A DNA stretch of 64,000 nt, from the NCBI RefSeq assembly GCF_003667315.2, contig NZ_RCTZ02000011.1:62001-126000 (forward strand), read 5' to 3'. The stretch is from Tropicibacter alexandrii. Lineage in GTDB: Bacteria; Pseudomonadota; Alphaproteobacteria; Rhodobacterales; Rhodobacteraceae. Below the pieces are notes generated by a model, which was not told where the DNA came from, made no database searches, and saw only the letters and a program-made list of their open reading frames with translations. The translations under genes were made by a program, and so were the position numbers. Shown here piece by piece: positions 26,901 to 36,353 of the stretch (the stretch's first letter is position 1; the number at the start of each line of letters is the position of its first letter).

Positions 26901-28802
26901 ATGGAATCCTTCCTCTTTCAGGCCTCGGTCTTTCTGGGTGCCGCGGTCATCGCGGTGCCCATCGCGGCGCGGCTCGGGCTGGGGTCGGTGCTGGGCTATC
27001 TCGCCGCCGGGCTGATCATCGGGCCGGGCTTGGGCCTGATCGAACATACCGAGGATATCCGCCACTTCGCTGAATTCGGCGTCGTGATGATGCTGTTCCT
27101 CATCGGGCTCGAACTCGAACCACGCGCGCTGTGGGACATGCGCCACCGCCTGATCGGGTTGGGCGGGTTGCAGATCACCCTGACGACGCTGGCGATCATG
27201 GTGGCGACGCTGGCCATCGGGCAATGGTACAAGCCCCTCGCCACATGGCAGACCGCGCTGGCCGTCGGGCTGATCGTCGCGCTGTCCTCCACCGCGATCG
27301 TGTTGCAGACCCTGTCGGAAAAGGGGCTGATGCAGACCAGTGGCGGGCGCTCGACCTTTTCGGTGCTGCTGACGCAGGACATCGCGGTGATCCCGATGCT
27401 GATCGCCCTGCCCCTGCTGGCCGCCGCGCCCGCGGTGACGCTGTCGCAGGATGGCTCGATCCGGCGGCCTTCGGATATCGCCGCCGATGCCCATCACGGC
27501 ATGAGCCTCGTGGACGGGTTGCCGGGCTGGGGCGTCGCGCTGGTCATGCTGGCCATGGTCGCCGCGATCATCCTCGCCGGCATCTATGGCGCGCGGCCTT
27601 TGTTCCGCTTCATCCACGCCGCCCGCCTGCCAGAGATGTTCACGGCGGTCGCGCTTTTGATCGTCGTCGGCATCGGCTTCTTGATGAACCTCGTGGGCCT
27701 GTCCGCCGCGCTTGGTACCTTCCTTGCGGGTGTTGTGCTGGCCAACTCGGAATTCCGCCACGAACTCGAAAGCGACATCGAACCCTTCAAGGGCTTGTTG
27801 CTGGGGCTGTTCTTCATCACCGTGGGCGCCGGTATCGACGTGGAACGGCTGTTCAAGGAACCGGCGGTGATCATGGCCGCCGCGCTGGCGGTGATCCTGA
27901 TCAAGGGTGTCGTGCTGTTCGTGCTGGGCCGCGCCTTTGGCCTGCGCAAGCGGGGCTTGTGGCTGTTCACGCTGGGCCTCGCGCAGGCGGGGGAGTTCGG
28001 CTTTGTGCTGACCTCCTTCGCGCTGGGGCAAAGCGTGCTGACCCAAGGGCTTGCCGACCGGCTGCTGCTGGTCATCGCCCTGTCGATGATGATCACGCCG
28101 CTGTTGTTCCTGATCTTCGACTTCGTCGCCAAACGCTACGAAGAGCGCGGCGAAACGCGCGCGCCAGACAAGATCGACGCGCAGGGTCCGGTGATCGTCG
28201 CAGGGATTGGCCGGTTTGGCCAGATCGTGACGCGGTTGGTGCAATCCTCGGGGTATCCCACGGTTGTGCTGGATCACGACATGGGCACGATCCAACTGAT
28301 GCGGCGCTTTGGCTATCGCGGCTTCTTCGGCGACCCAACGCGGCCAGAACTGCTGCACGCCGCCGGGATCGAAAACGCCAAGGTGCTGGTCGCCGCGCTG
28401 GACGATGCCAAGGCCAACACCAAGCTGGTCGCCTATGCGCGGCGCCTGCGGCCCGACCTGCACATCATCGCGCGCGCGCGCGACCGGACGCATGTGTTCC
28501 TGCTATATAAGGTCGGCGCGAATGACATCGTGCGGGAGATGTTCGACAGCTCGCTGCGCGCCGGGCGCTACGTGCTGGAAAACATGGGGATGAGCGAATA
28601 CGAGGCCGCGATTGCCGAGGAAACGTTCTATCACCACGACCGCCAGACCCTGCGGGAATTGGCGAGCTTGTGGGACCCTTCCATGCCGGCCTCGGAGAAC
28701 CACGCCTATGTGGACCGGGCGCGCGAGCTGGAAAAGGAGTTGGAGACCGCTCTTTACACGGCCCTCGAAGAGCGCGCCAAGGCCGAAAAAGGCGCGGCCT
28801 GA
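26901..28802 (+). CDS. Kef-type monovalent cation:proton antiporter with RCK domain (CPA2)
   Basis: The protein has 633 residues. The first 400 or so form about 12 hydrophobic segments with CPA2 motifs (GSVLGYLAAGLIIGPGLG, GLELEPRALW, LLTQDIAVIPM, GTFLAGVVLANSEFRHELES). A RCK/TrkA-N domain follows, with the nucleotide-binding GPVIVAGIGRFGQIV and an Asp at the end of strand 2 (VVLDHD). KefB/KefC proteins exchange K+ or Na+ for protons and respond to glutathione adducts. No KefF/KefG partner is adjacent. ATG 26901 was chosen by family; upstream ATGs at 26859 and 26871 are weaker. Confidence 0.93.
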   Translation: MESFLFQASVFLGAAVIAVPIAARLGLGSVLGYLAAGLIIGPGLGLIEHTEDIRHFAEFGVVMMLFLIGLELEPRALWDMRHRLIGLGGLQITLTTLAIMVATLAIGQWYKPLATWQTALAVGLIVALSSTAIVLQTLSEKGLMQTSGGRSTFSVLLTQDIAVIPMLIALPLLAAAPAVTLSQDGSIRRPSDIAADAHHGMSLVDGLPGWGVALVMLAMVAAIILAGIYGARPLFRFIHAARLPEMFTAVALLIVVGIGFLMNLVGLSAALGTFLAGVVLANSEFRHELESDIEPFKGLLLGLFFITVGAGIDVERLFKEPAVIMAAALAVILIKGVVLFVLGRAFGLRKRGLWLFTLGLAQAGEFGFVLTSFALGQSVLTQGLADRLLLVIALSMMITPLLFLIFDFVAKRYEERGETRAPDKIDAQGPVIVAGIGRFGQIVTRLVQSSGYPTVVLDHDMGTIQLMRRFGYRGFFGDPTRPELLHAAGIENAKVLVAALDDAKANTKLVAYARRLRPDLHIIARARDRTHVFLLYKVGANDIVREMFDSSLRAGRYVLENMGMSEYEAAIAEETFYHHDRQTLRELASLWDPSMPASENHAYVDRARELEKELETALYTALEERAKAEKGAA

Positions 28803-28838
28803 CCCGCTCAAGGGGCCGCGCGCAGCCCCCGGCCAAAG

Positions 28839-28867
28839 AAAAACCGCGCGCCCGTCAAGGCACGCGG
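28839..28867 (-). terminator. Terminator downstream of carD
   Basis: On the minus strand CCGCGTGCC pairs with GGGCGCGCGG across TTGAC and is followed by five T residues. It lies 23 bases past the carD stop. Confidence 0.8.
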
Positions 28868-28889
28868 TCACATCAAATCGAAGGGTGGC

Positions 28890-29396
28890 TTACGCTGCGC
28901 GCAGACCCAGAACCTCGTCCACCTGACGGGCAGCGGCAACCTCGTCACCGGTCACGGCGGCCACTTCTCGGGTCAGACGCTCCAGCGCCGCCTCGTAGAG
29001 CTGACGCTCGGAATAGGATTGCTCGCGCTGGTCATCGGCGCGGTGCAGGTCGCGCACCACCTCGGCAATCGCGATCAGGTCGCCCGAGTTGATCTTTTGC
29101 TCGTATTCCTGCGCCCGGCGCGACCACATGGCGCGCTTGACCTTGGCCTTGCCCTTCAGCGTCTTCATCGCGGCATCGACCACATCCGGAGAGCTGAGCG
29201 AGCGCATGCCGATCTCGGTCGCCTTGTGGGTCGGAACCCGCAGCGTCATCTTGTCCTTTTCAAAAGAGATCACGAACAGCTCAAGGCTGATCCCCGCGAT
29301 TTCCTGCTCCTCGATGGACATGATCTGTCCGACGCCATGCGCCGGGTAGACCACGTAGTCGTTCGGGCGGAATTCGGGTTTCTTCGCTTTGGTCAT
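28890..29396 (-). CDS. carD: CarD-family transcription factor
   Basis: The product has 168 residues. The N-terminal Tudor-like RNA-polymerase interaction domain is clear (FRPNDYVVYPAHGVGQIMSI then EQEIAGISLELFVISFEKDK). A helical DNA-binding C-terminal part follows (MWSRRAQEYEQKINSGDLIA). CarD binds RNA polymerase and stabilises open promoter complexes. ATG 29396 has GAGGAAGAG upstream. The leader contains a hairpin with an eight-base T-run 38-75 bases before the start. It lies last in the suv3-hslR-fdxA-carD array. Confidence 0.95.
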   Translation of the reverse strand: MTKAKKPEFRPNDYVVYPAHGVGQIMSIEEQEIAGISLELFVISFEKDKMTLRVPTHKATEIGMRSLSSPDVVDAAMKTLKGKAKVKRAMWSRRAQEYEQKINSGDLIAIAEVVRDLHRADDQREQSYSERQLYEAALERLTREVAAVTGDEVAAARQVDEVLGLRAA

Positions 29397-29433
29397 ATAG
29401 TCTCTTCCTCGCAGCTCACGCGGTACACAGGCG

Positions 29434-29470
29434 AAAAAAAAGACGATCGGGGACCCGTCAAAGTTCCCGG
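29434..29470 (-). terminator. Hairpin plus T8 tract in the carD leader / fdxA 3' region
   Basis: On the minus strand CCGGGAAC...GTCCCCG (29447-29470) precedes CGTC and eight T residues (29434-29441). It could be the fdxA terminator or a leader attenuator for carD. The rest of the 274-base fdxA-carD gap (29397-29670) shows no gene. Confidence 0.5.
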
Positions 29471-29670
29471 TCATCTCGTTATATCAGCTCAGCTTAAGCC
29501 CCCAGAGGCAGCCCGGCACAGTGCCATGTGTACGGTGTCATCATGTAACGGGCATCATACCACAAAAAACGCCGCACTCCTAGCGCCATGGAGAGAAACA
29601 GAAAGCTCACGTTTTCTCAACGGCTTGCGCGTGATAGCGCAACCAACCCTAGCCCGCCATGGGCGAATCG

Positions 29671-30009
29671 TCAGCCGCCCTCGCCGGGCTTTTCCGAGAA
29701 GTACTTGTTCAGCTTGTCGGCTTCACCGTCACGCTCTTCGGCCTCGGGCAGCGGGTCTTTCTTGGTGATGATGACCGGCCATTCCTCGGAATATTTGCGA
29801 TTGAACTCGACCCATTTCTCCATGTCCGGCTCGGTGTCCGGGCGGATGGCATCGGCGGGGCATTCCGGCTCGCAGACGCCGCAATCGATGCATTCATCGG
29901 GATGGATCACCAGCATGTTCTCCCCCTCGTAGAAACAGTCCACGGGGCAGACCTCGACACAGTCGGTGTATTTGCAGGCGATACAGTTGTCGACGACGAC
30001 ATAGGTCAT
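29671..30009 (-). CDS. fdxA: Seven-iron ferredoxin FdxA
   Basis: This 112-residue ferredoxin has one [3Fe-4S] and one [4Fe-4S] cluster. Cysteines at 9, 12, 17, 21, 25 ([20 protein letters not shown]) and 40, 43, 46, 50 ([11 protein letters not shown]) match the FdxA pattern. The C-terminal 45 residues ([18 protein letters not shown]) are the usual Azotobacter-type extension. GGACGAG precedes the start. It is a soluble electron carrier and its redox partners are unknown. Confidence 0.97.
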   Translation of the reverse strand: MTYVVVDNCIACKYTDCVEVCPVDCFYEGENMLVIHPDECIDCGVCEPECPADAIRPDTEPDMEKWVEFNRKYSEEWPVIITKKDPLPEAEERDGEADKLNKYFSEKPGEGG

Positions 30010-30066
30010 TGGGCATCTCGTCCGTTCAAAGGCGCGTTGCAGCGATAGCTAGACCAGCGCCCGCCA

Positions 30067-30447
30067 TCATTCAAGCGCCTGCGACCGATCAAGATCGAGT
30101 TTCCTGCGATCCTTTTTCGTGGGACGCGCATTGCCTTCGATCCGCTGGATTGGCGGAACGTCTTTCTTTTCTTGGGTCTCGGGCGGGGACAGATCCTCGT
30201 ACAGGGTCTGCGCCTCGGTCGCGGGGCCGCGTCGCGTGCCGCAGGCGGCGATCCGGATCACCCGGACCAAGCGCCCCTGCGGAAAGGTCAGCGTATCCCC
30301 CGGACCCACCGCGCGGCTGGCCTTGGACACGTGCTGACCATTGACCCGGGTATGCCCGCCGGTGACGCAGGCCGCAGCAAGCGACCGGCTCTTGAAGAAC
30401 CGGGCCTGCCACAGCCATTTGTCGAGGCGGATGCGGTCGTCCGACAC
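30067..30447 (-). CDS. hslR: S4-domain RNA-binding protein (Hsp15-like)
   Basis: The product has 126 residues. An N-terminal S4 RNA-binding domain (IRLDKWLWQARFFKSRSLA, then GHTRVNGQHVSKASRAVGPG) resembles Hsp15, which recycles stalled 50S subunits carrying peptidyl-tRNA. The C-terminal tail is charged and basic. It starts with GTG at the base directly after the suv3 stop, so translation is probably coupled. Confidence 0.88.
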   Translation of the reverse strand: MSDDRIRLDKWLWQARFFKSRSLAAACVTGGHTRVNGQHVSKASRAVGPGDTLTFPQGRLVRVIRIAACGTRRGPATEAQTLYEDLSPPETQEKKDVPPIQRIEGNARPTKKDRRKLDLDRSQALE

Positions 30448-33396
30448 TCAGGACTTGTCCTTGAACCCCATGAGCGCCGCGGCGAAGGGATTGTCCGGAT
30501 CGATCGGCTTTTCCTTCTTCGGCGGACGCGAGGAGAAGGTCTTCGGCCCGCGATCATTTCGATCCCGGTCGCCTTTCGGCCCGCCCTTGCCTTTCGGTTT
30601 GCCCTTGCCGCGCGGCTTGTCGCCACGGTCGCCACGGGCCTCGCCCGGCTTGGCATCGCGGCGCGGCTTGCCGCCGCCCCGGCGCTGCTGGTTGCCACCG
30701 CGATTGCCACCCCATGTGAAGGTGTAGAACACCTCCATCTCGGGACCGGCCAGCGCCGCATCGGGCGTCTCGCCCGGCACCAGCTCTTCTTCGGGGGCGT
30801 CAGGCACCGGAGTTTCCGCCACCGGCTCGACCGGATCGGTCTCGACCGGGGCCTCGCCCTGATCGGGCAAGTCCTGCACGCGCTCCGGCAGATCGGCGGC
30901 GTCGGGTGCGACGGCTGCGGCGGCATCGGTGCCCGGCGCAACCTCCTGCGCGGCGTCCATCACCGGCACATCTTCGGCAGGCGCGCCATCCTCGGTCGCC
31001 ATCACGGCATCGACGGGCTTGACCTTGGCCCGCTCGCCCTTTTCGGCGCGGTAGCCCAGCCCGCCCATGAGGTCGGCGAACTGTTCCAGCGTCATGCCAG
31101 TGATCGACAGCATGTCGGCCTTGGCCTCGAACCCGGCCCGGCTGTCCTCGCCACGCACCATGTCGGCCAGACGTTCCAGCATGTCGATGCGGATCGCCCG
31201 TTGACCGGCTTTGCGGTAGCCCGCCAGCGTGTAATGCTCGGCGGGCACGGCCTCGATATTCGGGACCGTCACCAGACCCGGAGGCGGCGCCTCGGGGAAT
31301 TCGTCCAGCCCATTCGCCAGCGACCAAAGCACCAGACGCAGGCGCGTCGGCGCGGGCTTCAGCAGAAGCGGCATGAAGATCGTGTATTGACCGAACCGCA
31401 CACCGTGCTTGCGCAGCGCGCCACGGGCGTCCTGATCCAGTTCCTTGACCTCGGCAGCCACGTCGGCACGCGGGATCACGCCCATATTCTCGATCAAACG
31501 GAAGGCAAAGCCACGGGCCAGACCGCTCAGCGCCTCGTCATCCTTGAGCTTTTGCAGCGGCTCGAACAGGGCGGCGATCTTGCGATCCATGAAGTGCTGC
31601 AAGCGGCGCTCGACCTTTTGGGCGACGTCCGGTCCGGCCTCTTCGTCGACAAACGCGACCACGCGCGGCTTCAACGGGTCATCGCCCTTGGCCAGCTTGC
31701 CCACGGCCTGCTCGCCCCACATCAACCCACCCTGTTCGGTGAAATCGATTTCGGTATCCGGCGCGTTGTAGAAACGGTCGGCGCGCAAATGGAAATGCGG
31801 CGTCAGCGCCTGGATCGAGGCCTGACGCAGCGTCTTGGCCTCCTGCCCGGTTGCGTCCTTGTCCTGACGGAACCGGAACCCTTCCAATTTGCCGACGAAT
31901 TGCCCTTCGACGGTGACTTCACCTTGTTCGTTCACTTCGGCCAAAAGGGCCTCCTTCTGTTTCAACCGCCGAAGCAGCACGCTGGTCCGCCGGTCTACAA
32001 ATCTTTGCGTCAGCCGCTGGTGCAGCGCATCTGACAGGCTGTCTTCTACAGCGCGAGTCGCCCCGCGCCAATGCTCTTCATCGCGTAGCCAACCCTTGCG
32101 CTGCGCAACATAGGTCCATGTGCGAATATAGGCGAGACGTTTCGAGAGTGTGTCAATGTCGCCATCTGTCCTGTCGATCCGTTTGATCTGTCGCGCCATG
32201 AAGTCGTCGGGCACCGCACCGTGTTCGTGCAGATGCCCGAAGATAACGCTCAAAAGCCCCGCATGTTCCGCCGGAGAGATGCCGCGGAAATCGGGGATTC
32301 GGCAGACATCCCACAGCAACTGTACGGACCGCGCATCCGAGGCCCGCGCCCGCACCTCGGCCTCGGCGGACATCAGCCTAAGCGCGCGCAGGTCGTCGGC
32401 CTCGCGGGCCTTGTTCAGGCGGTCGTCGTTGGGGGCTTGATCCAAGGATCTTTCCAGCGCGTCGATGCTGCCGAATTGCAGCGCGGCGTTGCGCCAGTTC
32501 AGCTTCTTCAAGGGCGTAAAGGAGTGGTTGCAGATCGCCTCGGCGACCTCATCGGGCAGCGGCCCCGCCTCGCCCGTCACGCCGAATGTGCCGTGGCTCA
32601 TGCCGCGCCCGGCCCGGCCCGCGATCTGGGCCAGTTCATTGGGCGCCAAAGGCCGCATCCGCCGCCCGTCGAATTTCGTCGTGGACGAAAACGCGACGTG
32701 GTCGATGTCGAGGTTCAGCCCCATGCCGATGGCATCGGTGGCCACCAGAAAATCGACCTCGCCATTCTGGTACAGATCGACCTGAGCGTTCCGCGTCCGG
32801 GGGCTCAAAGCGCCCATGACGACCGCCGCACCGCCCTTTTGCCGCTTCAACAGCTCGGCGATAGCATAGACATTATCAACCGAAAACCCGACGATTGCCG
32901 TGCGCGACTGCAGTCTGCTTATCTTTTTCGAACCAGTATAGGCCAATTGGCTCATCCGCTCGCGGCGGATGAATTCGACTCCCGGCACCAAGGCCGCAAT
33001 CGGCCCGCGCATGGTGTCGGAGCCCATGAACAGCGTCTCCTGCGTGCCCCGCATCCGGAGCAGTCGGTCGGTGAACACATGCCCGCGCTCGGGATCGGCA
33101 CATAGCTGGATCTCGTCGATGCCGACGAAATCCGCGCCCATGCCTTCGGGCATGGCCTCGACCGTGCAGACCCAGTACTGCGCGCGCGGCGGCACGATGC
33201 GTTCCTCGCCCGTGACCAGCGCCACGACCGAGGGTCCGCGCACAGCGACGATGCGGTCATAGACCTCGCGCGCAAGCAGGCGCAATGGCAGGCCGATCAC
33301 GCCGGTCCGCCGCGCCAACATCCGCTCGATCGCGTAATGGGTCTTGCCTGTATTGGTCGGGCCGAGAACGGCCGCGATCCGTGCGCCTTGGGCCAT
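30448..33396 (-). CDS. SUV3-like ATP-dependent RNA helicase
   Basis: This 982-residue protein has superfamily 2 helicase motifs of the SUV3 type: Walker A GPTNTGKT (residues 12-19), motif II DEIQ (94-97), motif III-like MGSDT and motif VI QIAGRAGRG. The central alpha-rich part resembles mitochondrial SUV3, where it works with a degradosome nuclease. The C-terminal 150 residues are first acidic/Pro-rich, then strongly basic and Gly-rich (GGNQQRRGGGKPRRDAKPGE), a likely RNA-binding tail. It heads a probable operon with hslR. A bacterial role in RNA turnover is inferred. Confidence 0.92.
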   Translation of the reverse strand: MAQGARIAAVLGPTNTGKTHYAIERMLARRTGVIGLPLRLLAREVYDRIVAVRGPSVVALVTGEERIVPPRAQYWVCTVEAMPEGMGADFVGIDEIQLCADPERGHVFTDRLLRMRGTQETLFMGSDTMRGPIAALVPGVEFIRRERMSQLAYTGSKKISRLQSRTAIVGFSVDNVYAIAELLKRQKGGAAVVMGALSPRTRNAQVDLYQNGEVDFLVATDAIGMGLNLDIDHVAFSSTTKFDGRRMRPLAPNELAQIAGRAGRGMSHGTFGVTGEAGPLPDEVAEAICNHSFTPLKKLNWRNAALQFGSIDALERSLDQAPNDDRLNKAREADDLRALRLMSAEAEVRARASDARSVQLLWDVCRIPDFRGISPAEHAGLLSVIFGHLHEHGAVPDDFMARQIKRIDRTDGDIDTLSKRLAYIRTWTYVAQRKGWLRDEEHWRGATRAVEDSLSDALHQRLTQRFVDRRTSVLLRRLKQKEALLAEVNEQGEVTVEGQFVGKLEGFRFRQDKDATGQEAKTLRQASIQALTPHFHLRADRFYNAPDTEIDFTEQGGLMWGEQAVGKLAKGDDPLKPRVVAFVDEEAGPDVAQKVERRLQHFMDRKIAALFEPLQKLKDDEALSGLARGFAFRLIENMGVIPRADVAAEVKELDQDARGALRKHGVRFGQYTIFMPLLLKPAPTRLRLVLWSLANGLDEFPEAPPPGLVTVPNIEAVPAEHYTLAGYRKAGQRAIRIDMLERLADMVRGEDSRAGFEAKADMLSITGMTLEQFADLMGGLGYRAEKGERAKVKPVDAVMATEDGAPAEDVPVMDAAQEVAPGTDAAAAVAPDAADLPERVQDLPDQGEAPVETDPVEPVAETPVPDAPEEELVPGETPDAALAGPEMEVFYTFTWGGNRGGNQQRRGGGKPRRDAKPGEARGDRGDKPRGKGKPKGKGGPKGDRDRNDRGPKTFSSRPPKKEKPIDPDNPFAAALMGFKDKS

Positions 33397-33426
33397 TGGG
33401 GGCCGCCTTTGGGTACGGGGCGAACG

Positions 33427-33978
33427 CTAGAGTTCGACGCCCTTCACTTTGACTTCCAGCCGCTTGAGCGCCTCGATCACCTCGGGGTCATGCGGCCGCA
33501 TCTCCAGTACCCGCTCATAGGCCTGATACGCAAGCACCGGCTTTCCGACCTGCTCATTGATCGCGCCGACGCCCTTGAGCGCCGGGAAGTGGTGCGGGTT
33601 CAGGGACAGCACCCGTTCCAGCGCATCCAGCGCCGGGCCAAAGCGTTCGCGTTCGTAATAGACCAGCGCCAGCCCGTACCAGCCTTCGGCGAAATCCGGC
33701 GCATGATCGGTCAATGCGCGGAAATGTTCGATGGCGGCATCGAATTTCCTGACCTCCATCGCATCGGTGCCCCGCTTCAACAGCAGGTCCATCGCAGCCG
33801 AGCCGCTTTTCGACCATTCCGAAAAGATGCGATTCTCCAGCCGCCGGGCCTCGGTCGCGTCCTCGGCCTGCGCCAACTCCTCCAGCAACTCGGATGCGCG
33901 GTCTTGCGCTGACGTTGCGACAGGTAGGGAAAACATGACTACGGCCAGAACTGCCGTGACGGTAAATTTGATATTCAT
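33427..33978 (-). CDS. Exported tetratricopeptide-repeat protein
   Basis: The product has 183 residues. The signal peptide is MNIKFTVTAVLAVVMFSLPVA with a cleavage site near TSAQ. At least three TPR units follow (RGTDAMEVRKFDAAIEHFRA, WYGLALVYYERERFGPALDA, AINEQVGKPVLAYQAYERVL). It is probably a periplasmic protein-interaction module. ATG 33978 starts the signal peptide; the 16 upstream codons are unsupported. It lies 30 bases upstream of suv3 on the same strand, so the two may be cotranscribed. Confidence 0.85.
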   Translation of the reverse strand: MNIKFTVTAVLAVVMFSLPVATSAQDRASELLEELAQAEDATEARRLENRIFSEWSKSGSAAMDLLLKRGTDAMEVRKFDAAIEHFRALTDHAPDFAEGWYGLALVYYERERFGPALDALERVLSLNPHHFPALKGVGAINEQVGKPVLAYQAYERVLEMRPHDPEVIEALKRLEVKVKGVEL

Positions 33979-34066
33979 GGGTCCCGTGCTCATAACGTGT
34001 ACCAGTGTAGCGTCCGGGGCAGACAATGCCAGCGCACGTTTTCGTTAAGACCTGACAGGAGCAGAG

Positions 34067-34357
34067 ATGAGTGACACCATAAACGCCGCCGTTGCGGCAC
34101 TGAACGCAAAGATGGACGGCAACGGGTTCGACGGGACCGCCAAGTTCGTGATCGAGGATGAGGGCAGCGTCATCATCGACGAGAACGGCGCCCATGCGGG
34201 CGACGAAGCGGCGGACGTGACCCTGACCGCCACGCAGGAAACCTTCGAGGCGATCCTTGCGGGCGATCTCGACCCGACCTCTGCCTTCATGTCGGGCAAG
34301 CTGTCGATCGATGGCGACATGGGCGCGGCAATGCGTCTGGCGCAGGTTCTGGCATAA
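34067..34357 (+). CDS. SCP2 sterol-binding-fold protein
   Basis: The product has 96 residues covering one complete SCP2 lipid-binding domain: GTAKFVIEDEGSVIIDENGA, then ADVTLTATQETFEAILAGDL and SAFMSGKLSIDGDMGAAMRL. A GGAG ribosome-binding site precedes the ATG. Its TAA stop shares a base with the start of the hydrolase gene (TAATG), so the two are coupled. It probably carries or presents a lipid or acyl substrate. Confidence 0.9.
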   Translation: MSDTINAAVAALNAKMDGNGFDGTAKFVIEDEGSVIIDENGAHAGDEAADVTLTATQETFEAILAGDLDPTSAFMSGKLSIDGDMGAAMRLAQVLA

Positions 34358-35319
34358 TGAGCTACACCCCCGCGCCCTTCCATGTCGATCTGTCCGAAGG
34401 TCCCGCCGACGCACGCGCGTACTGGGCGCGCACCTCGGACGGGCTGCGCGTGCGCGTGGCCCACTACCCGTCGACCGGGGCGCGGGGGACCGTCCTGATG
34501 TTTCCGGGCCGGACCGAATATGTCGAGAAATACGGTCGCGTCGCCGCCGATCTGGCGCGCGCAGGCTATCACATGCTGGCCATCGACTGGCGTGGGCAGG
34601 GCATGGCCGACCGGATGCTGACCGATGCCCGCACCGGCCATGTGCAGGTCTTCGAGGATTACCAGAAGGACATCAGCGCGATGTTGGGCGTGGCCGATTG
34701 GCTGGACCTGCCCGGCAAGCGGCACATGATCGCCCATTCCATGGGCGGCTGCATCGGCCTGCGCGCGGTGATGGATGGTCTGGACGTGGCCTCTTGCGTC
34801 TTTACCGGGCCGATGTGGGGCATCCGCATCGCCAACCCGGTGCGCCCCGCCGCATGGGCGATCAGCCGCGCGGCCAAGTCGGTGGGTCTGAGCCATCTCT
34901 ATGCGCCCGGCACCTCGCCCGACAGCTACATCGTGACCGCGCCCTTCGTCGACAACCTGCTGACCACCGATCAGGACAGCTTCGACTACATGCGCCGCCA
35001 GATCCTTGCCATACCGGAACTGCAACTGGGGGGGCCGTCGCTGCATTGGCTGCACGAGGCACTGGCCGAGACGCGCGCCCTGTCGCGCCGCCCCTCGCCC
35101 GACCTGCCCTGCCTGACCTTCTGCGGCACGAATGAACGCATTGTCGACGTGCCCCGCATCAGCGACCGCATGGCCCGCTGGCCCGGCGGGCGGCTCGAAA
35201 TGGTCGCGAATGGCGAACACGAGGTCCTGATGGAAGCGCCGCCGCTGCGCGACCGCCTGATCGGCCAGATCCTCGACCTGTTCGAGAATGCGCCGCGCGA
35301 CTCCGCGTTATCCGCCTGA
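34357..35319 (+). CDS. Alpha/beta hydrolase, lysophospholipase (PldB-like)
   Basis: The product has 320 residues. Alpha/beta-hydrolase motifs are FPGRTEYVEKYG, LAIDWRGQGMADR, the nucleophile elbow HMIAHSMGGCIGLRA and a C-terminal ANGEHEVLMEAPPLRD with the expected His. This layout fits the PldB/monoacylglycerol-lipase group. Coupling to the SCP2 gene suggests the pair handles a membrane lipid; the substrate is not known. No signal peptide is seen. Confidence 0.87.
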   Translation: MSYTPAPFHVDLSEGPADARAYWARTSDGLRVRVAHYPSTGARGTVLMFPGRTEYVEKYGRVAADLARAGYHMLAIDWRGQGMADRMLTDARTGHVQVFEDYQKDISAMLGVADWLDLPGKRHMIAHSMGGCIGLRAVMDGLDVASCVFTGPMWGIRIANPVRPAAWAISRAAKSVGLSHLYAPGTSPDSYIVTAPFVDNLLTTDQDSFDYMRRQILAIPELQLGGPSLHWLHEALAETRALSRRPSPDLPCLTFCGTNERIVDVPRISDRMARWPGGRLEMVANGEHEVLMEAPPLRDRLIGQILDLFENAPRDSALSA

Positions 35320-35357
35320 CCACTGGACGGATCGCGCCCGGCCCCTAGACTTTGCCC

Positions 35358-36353
35358 ATGCGCGACCCGGTCCTGACCTTTACCGAAGACGGAATCTACT
35401 GCCCCGCGGGCGATTTCCACATCGACCCGTGGCGTCCCGTGGCGCGGGCGTTGATCACCCATGGCCATGCGGATCATGCGCGCCCCGGGATGGGGGCATA
35501 CCTCGCCACCGACCGCGCCCTGCCCGTGATACGCCACCGGCTGGGCGAGATCACCGCCGACGCGATCGCCTATGGCGAGACGCGCACGATCGGCGGTGCG
35601 CAGGTCAGCTTTCATCCGGCGGGCCACCTGCCCGGCTCGGCCCAGATCCGGGTCGAGGTGGGGGGCGAGGTCTGGGTCGTCTCGGGCGATTACAAGACCA
35701 CGCCGGACGGGCTGGCCGAGCCATTCGAGCCGGTGCGCTGCCACAGCTTCATCACCGAATGCACCTTTGGCCTGCCCATCTTCACTTGGCAGCCGCAGCA
35801 AGAGGTCGCCGAGCAGATCAACCAATGGTGGAGCGCCAACCGCGCCGAAGGGCGGTTTTCCCTGCTGGGCGCCTATTCGCTGGGCAAGGCGCAGCGGCTG
35901 ATGTCGCTGATCGACCCGCAGGGGCCGATCCTGACCCATGGCGCGGTCGAGGCGACAAATGCGGTGCTGCGCGCCCAAGGCTATGCTTTGCCCGAGACGG
36001 TGCAGGTCACCCCCGACATGAACGTCAAGGATTATCCCGGCGCGCTGGTCATCGCGCCGCCCTCGGCGCTTGGCAGCGCTTGGGCCCGGCGCTTTGGTCG
36101 CGCCTCCACCGGCTTTGCCTCAGGCTGGATGCGGCTGCGCGGCATCCGCAGGCGGAGGGCGATGGATCGGGGCTTTGTCCTGTCGGACCATGCGGACTGG
36201 CCCGGCCTGCACGAGGCCATTGCCGCGACGGGTGCGGAAAACATATACGTCACGCATGGTTACACGGATATCTTCGCGCGCCACCTGAATGAGATCGGCT
36301 ACACTGCCCGGATCGTCCCCACGCGCTTCGGCGAAGAGGAGGACGCGGCATGA
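35358..36353 (+). CDS. Ligase-associated DNA exonuclease (metallo-beta-lactamase fold)
   Basis: The product has 331 residues. The metallo-beta-lactamase metal motif HGHADH occupies residues 35-40, with SFHPAGHLPGSAQI and VVSGDYKTT later and a final LSDHAD. This is the pattern of the exonuclease that accompanies ATP-dependent DNA ligases in bacterial repair clusters. Its stop overlaps the ligase start by four bases (ATGA). The usual Lhr-type helicase and phosphoesterase of that cluster are not next to it. Confidence 0.9.
   Translation: MRDPVLTFTEDGIYCPAGDFHIDPWRPVARALITHGHADHARPGMGAYLATDRALPVIRHRLGEITADAIAYGETRTIGGAQVSFHPAGHLPGSAQIRVEVGGEVWVVSGDYKTTPDGLAEPFEPVRCHSFITECTFGLPIFTWQPQQEVAEQINQWWSANRAEGRFSLLGAYSLGKAQRLMSLIDPQGPILTHGAVEATNAVLRAQGYALPETVQVTPDMNVKDYPGALVIAPPSALGSAWARRFGRASTGFASGWMRLRGIRRRRAMDRGFVLSDHADWPGLHEAIAATGAENIYVTHGYTDIFARHLNEIGYTARIVPTRFGEEEDAA

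Noticed and set aside
26853-28493. 546-codon open frame on the minus strand
   Set aside because: It is antisense to the Kef-type antiporter; its His/Gln/Arg-rich translation is typical of an antisense shadow.
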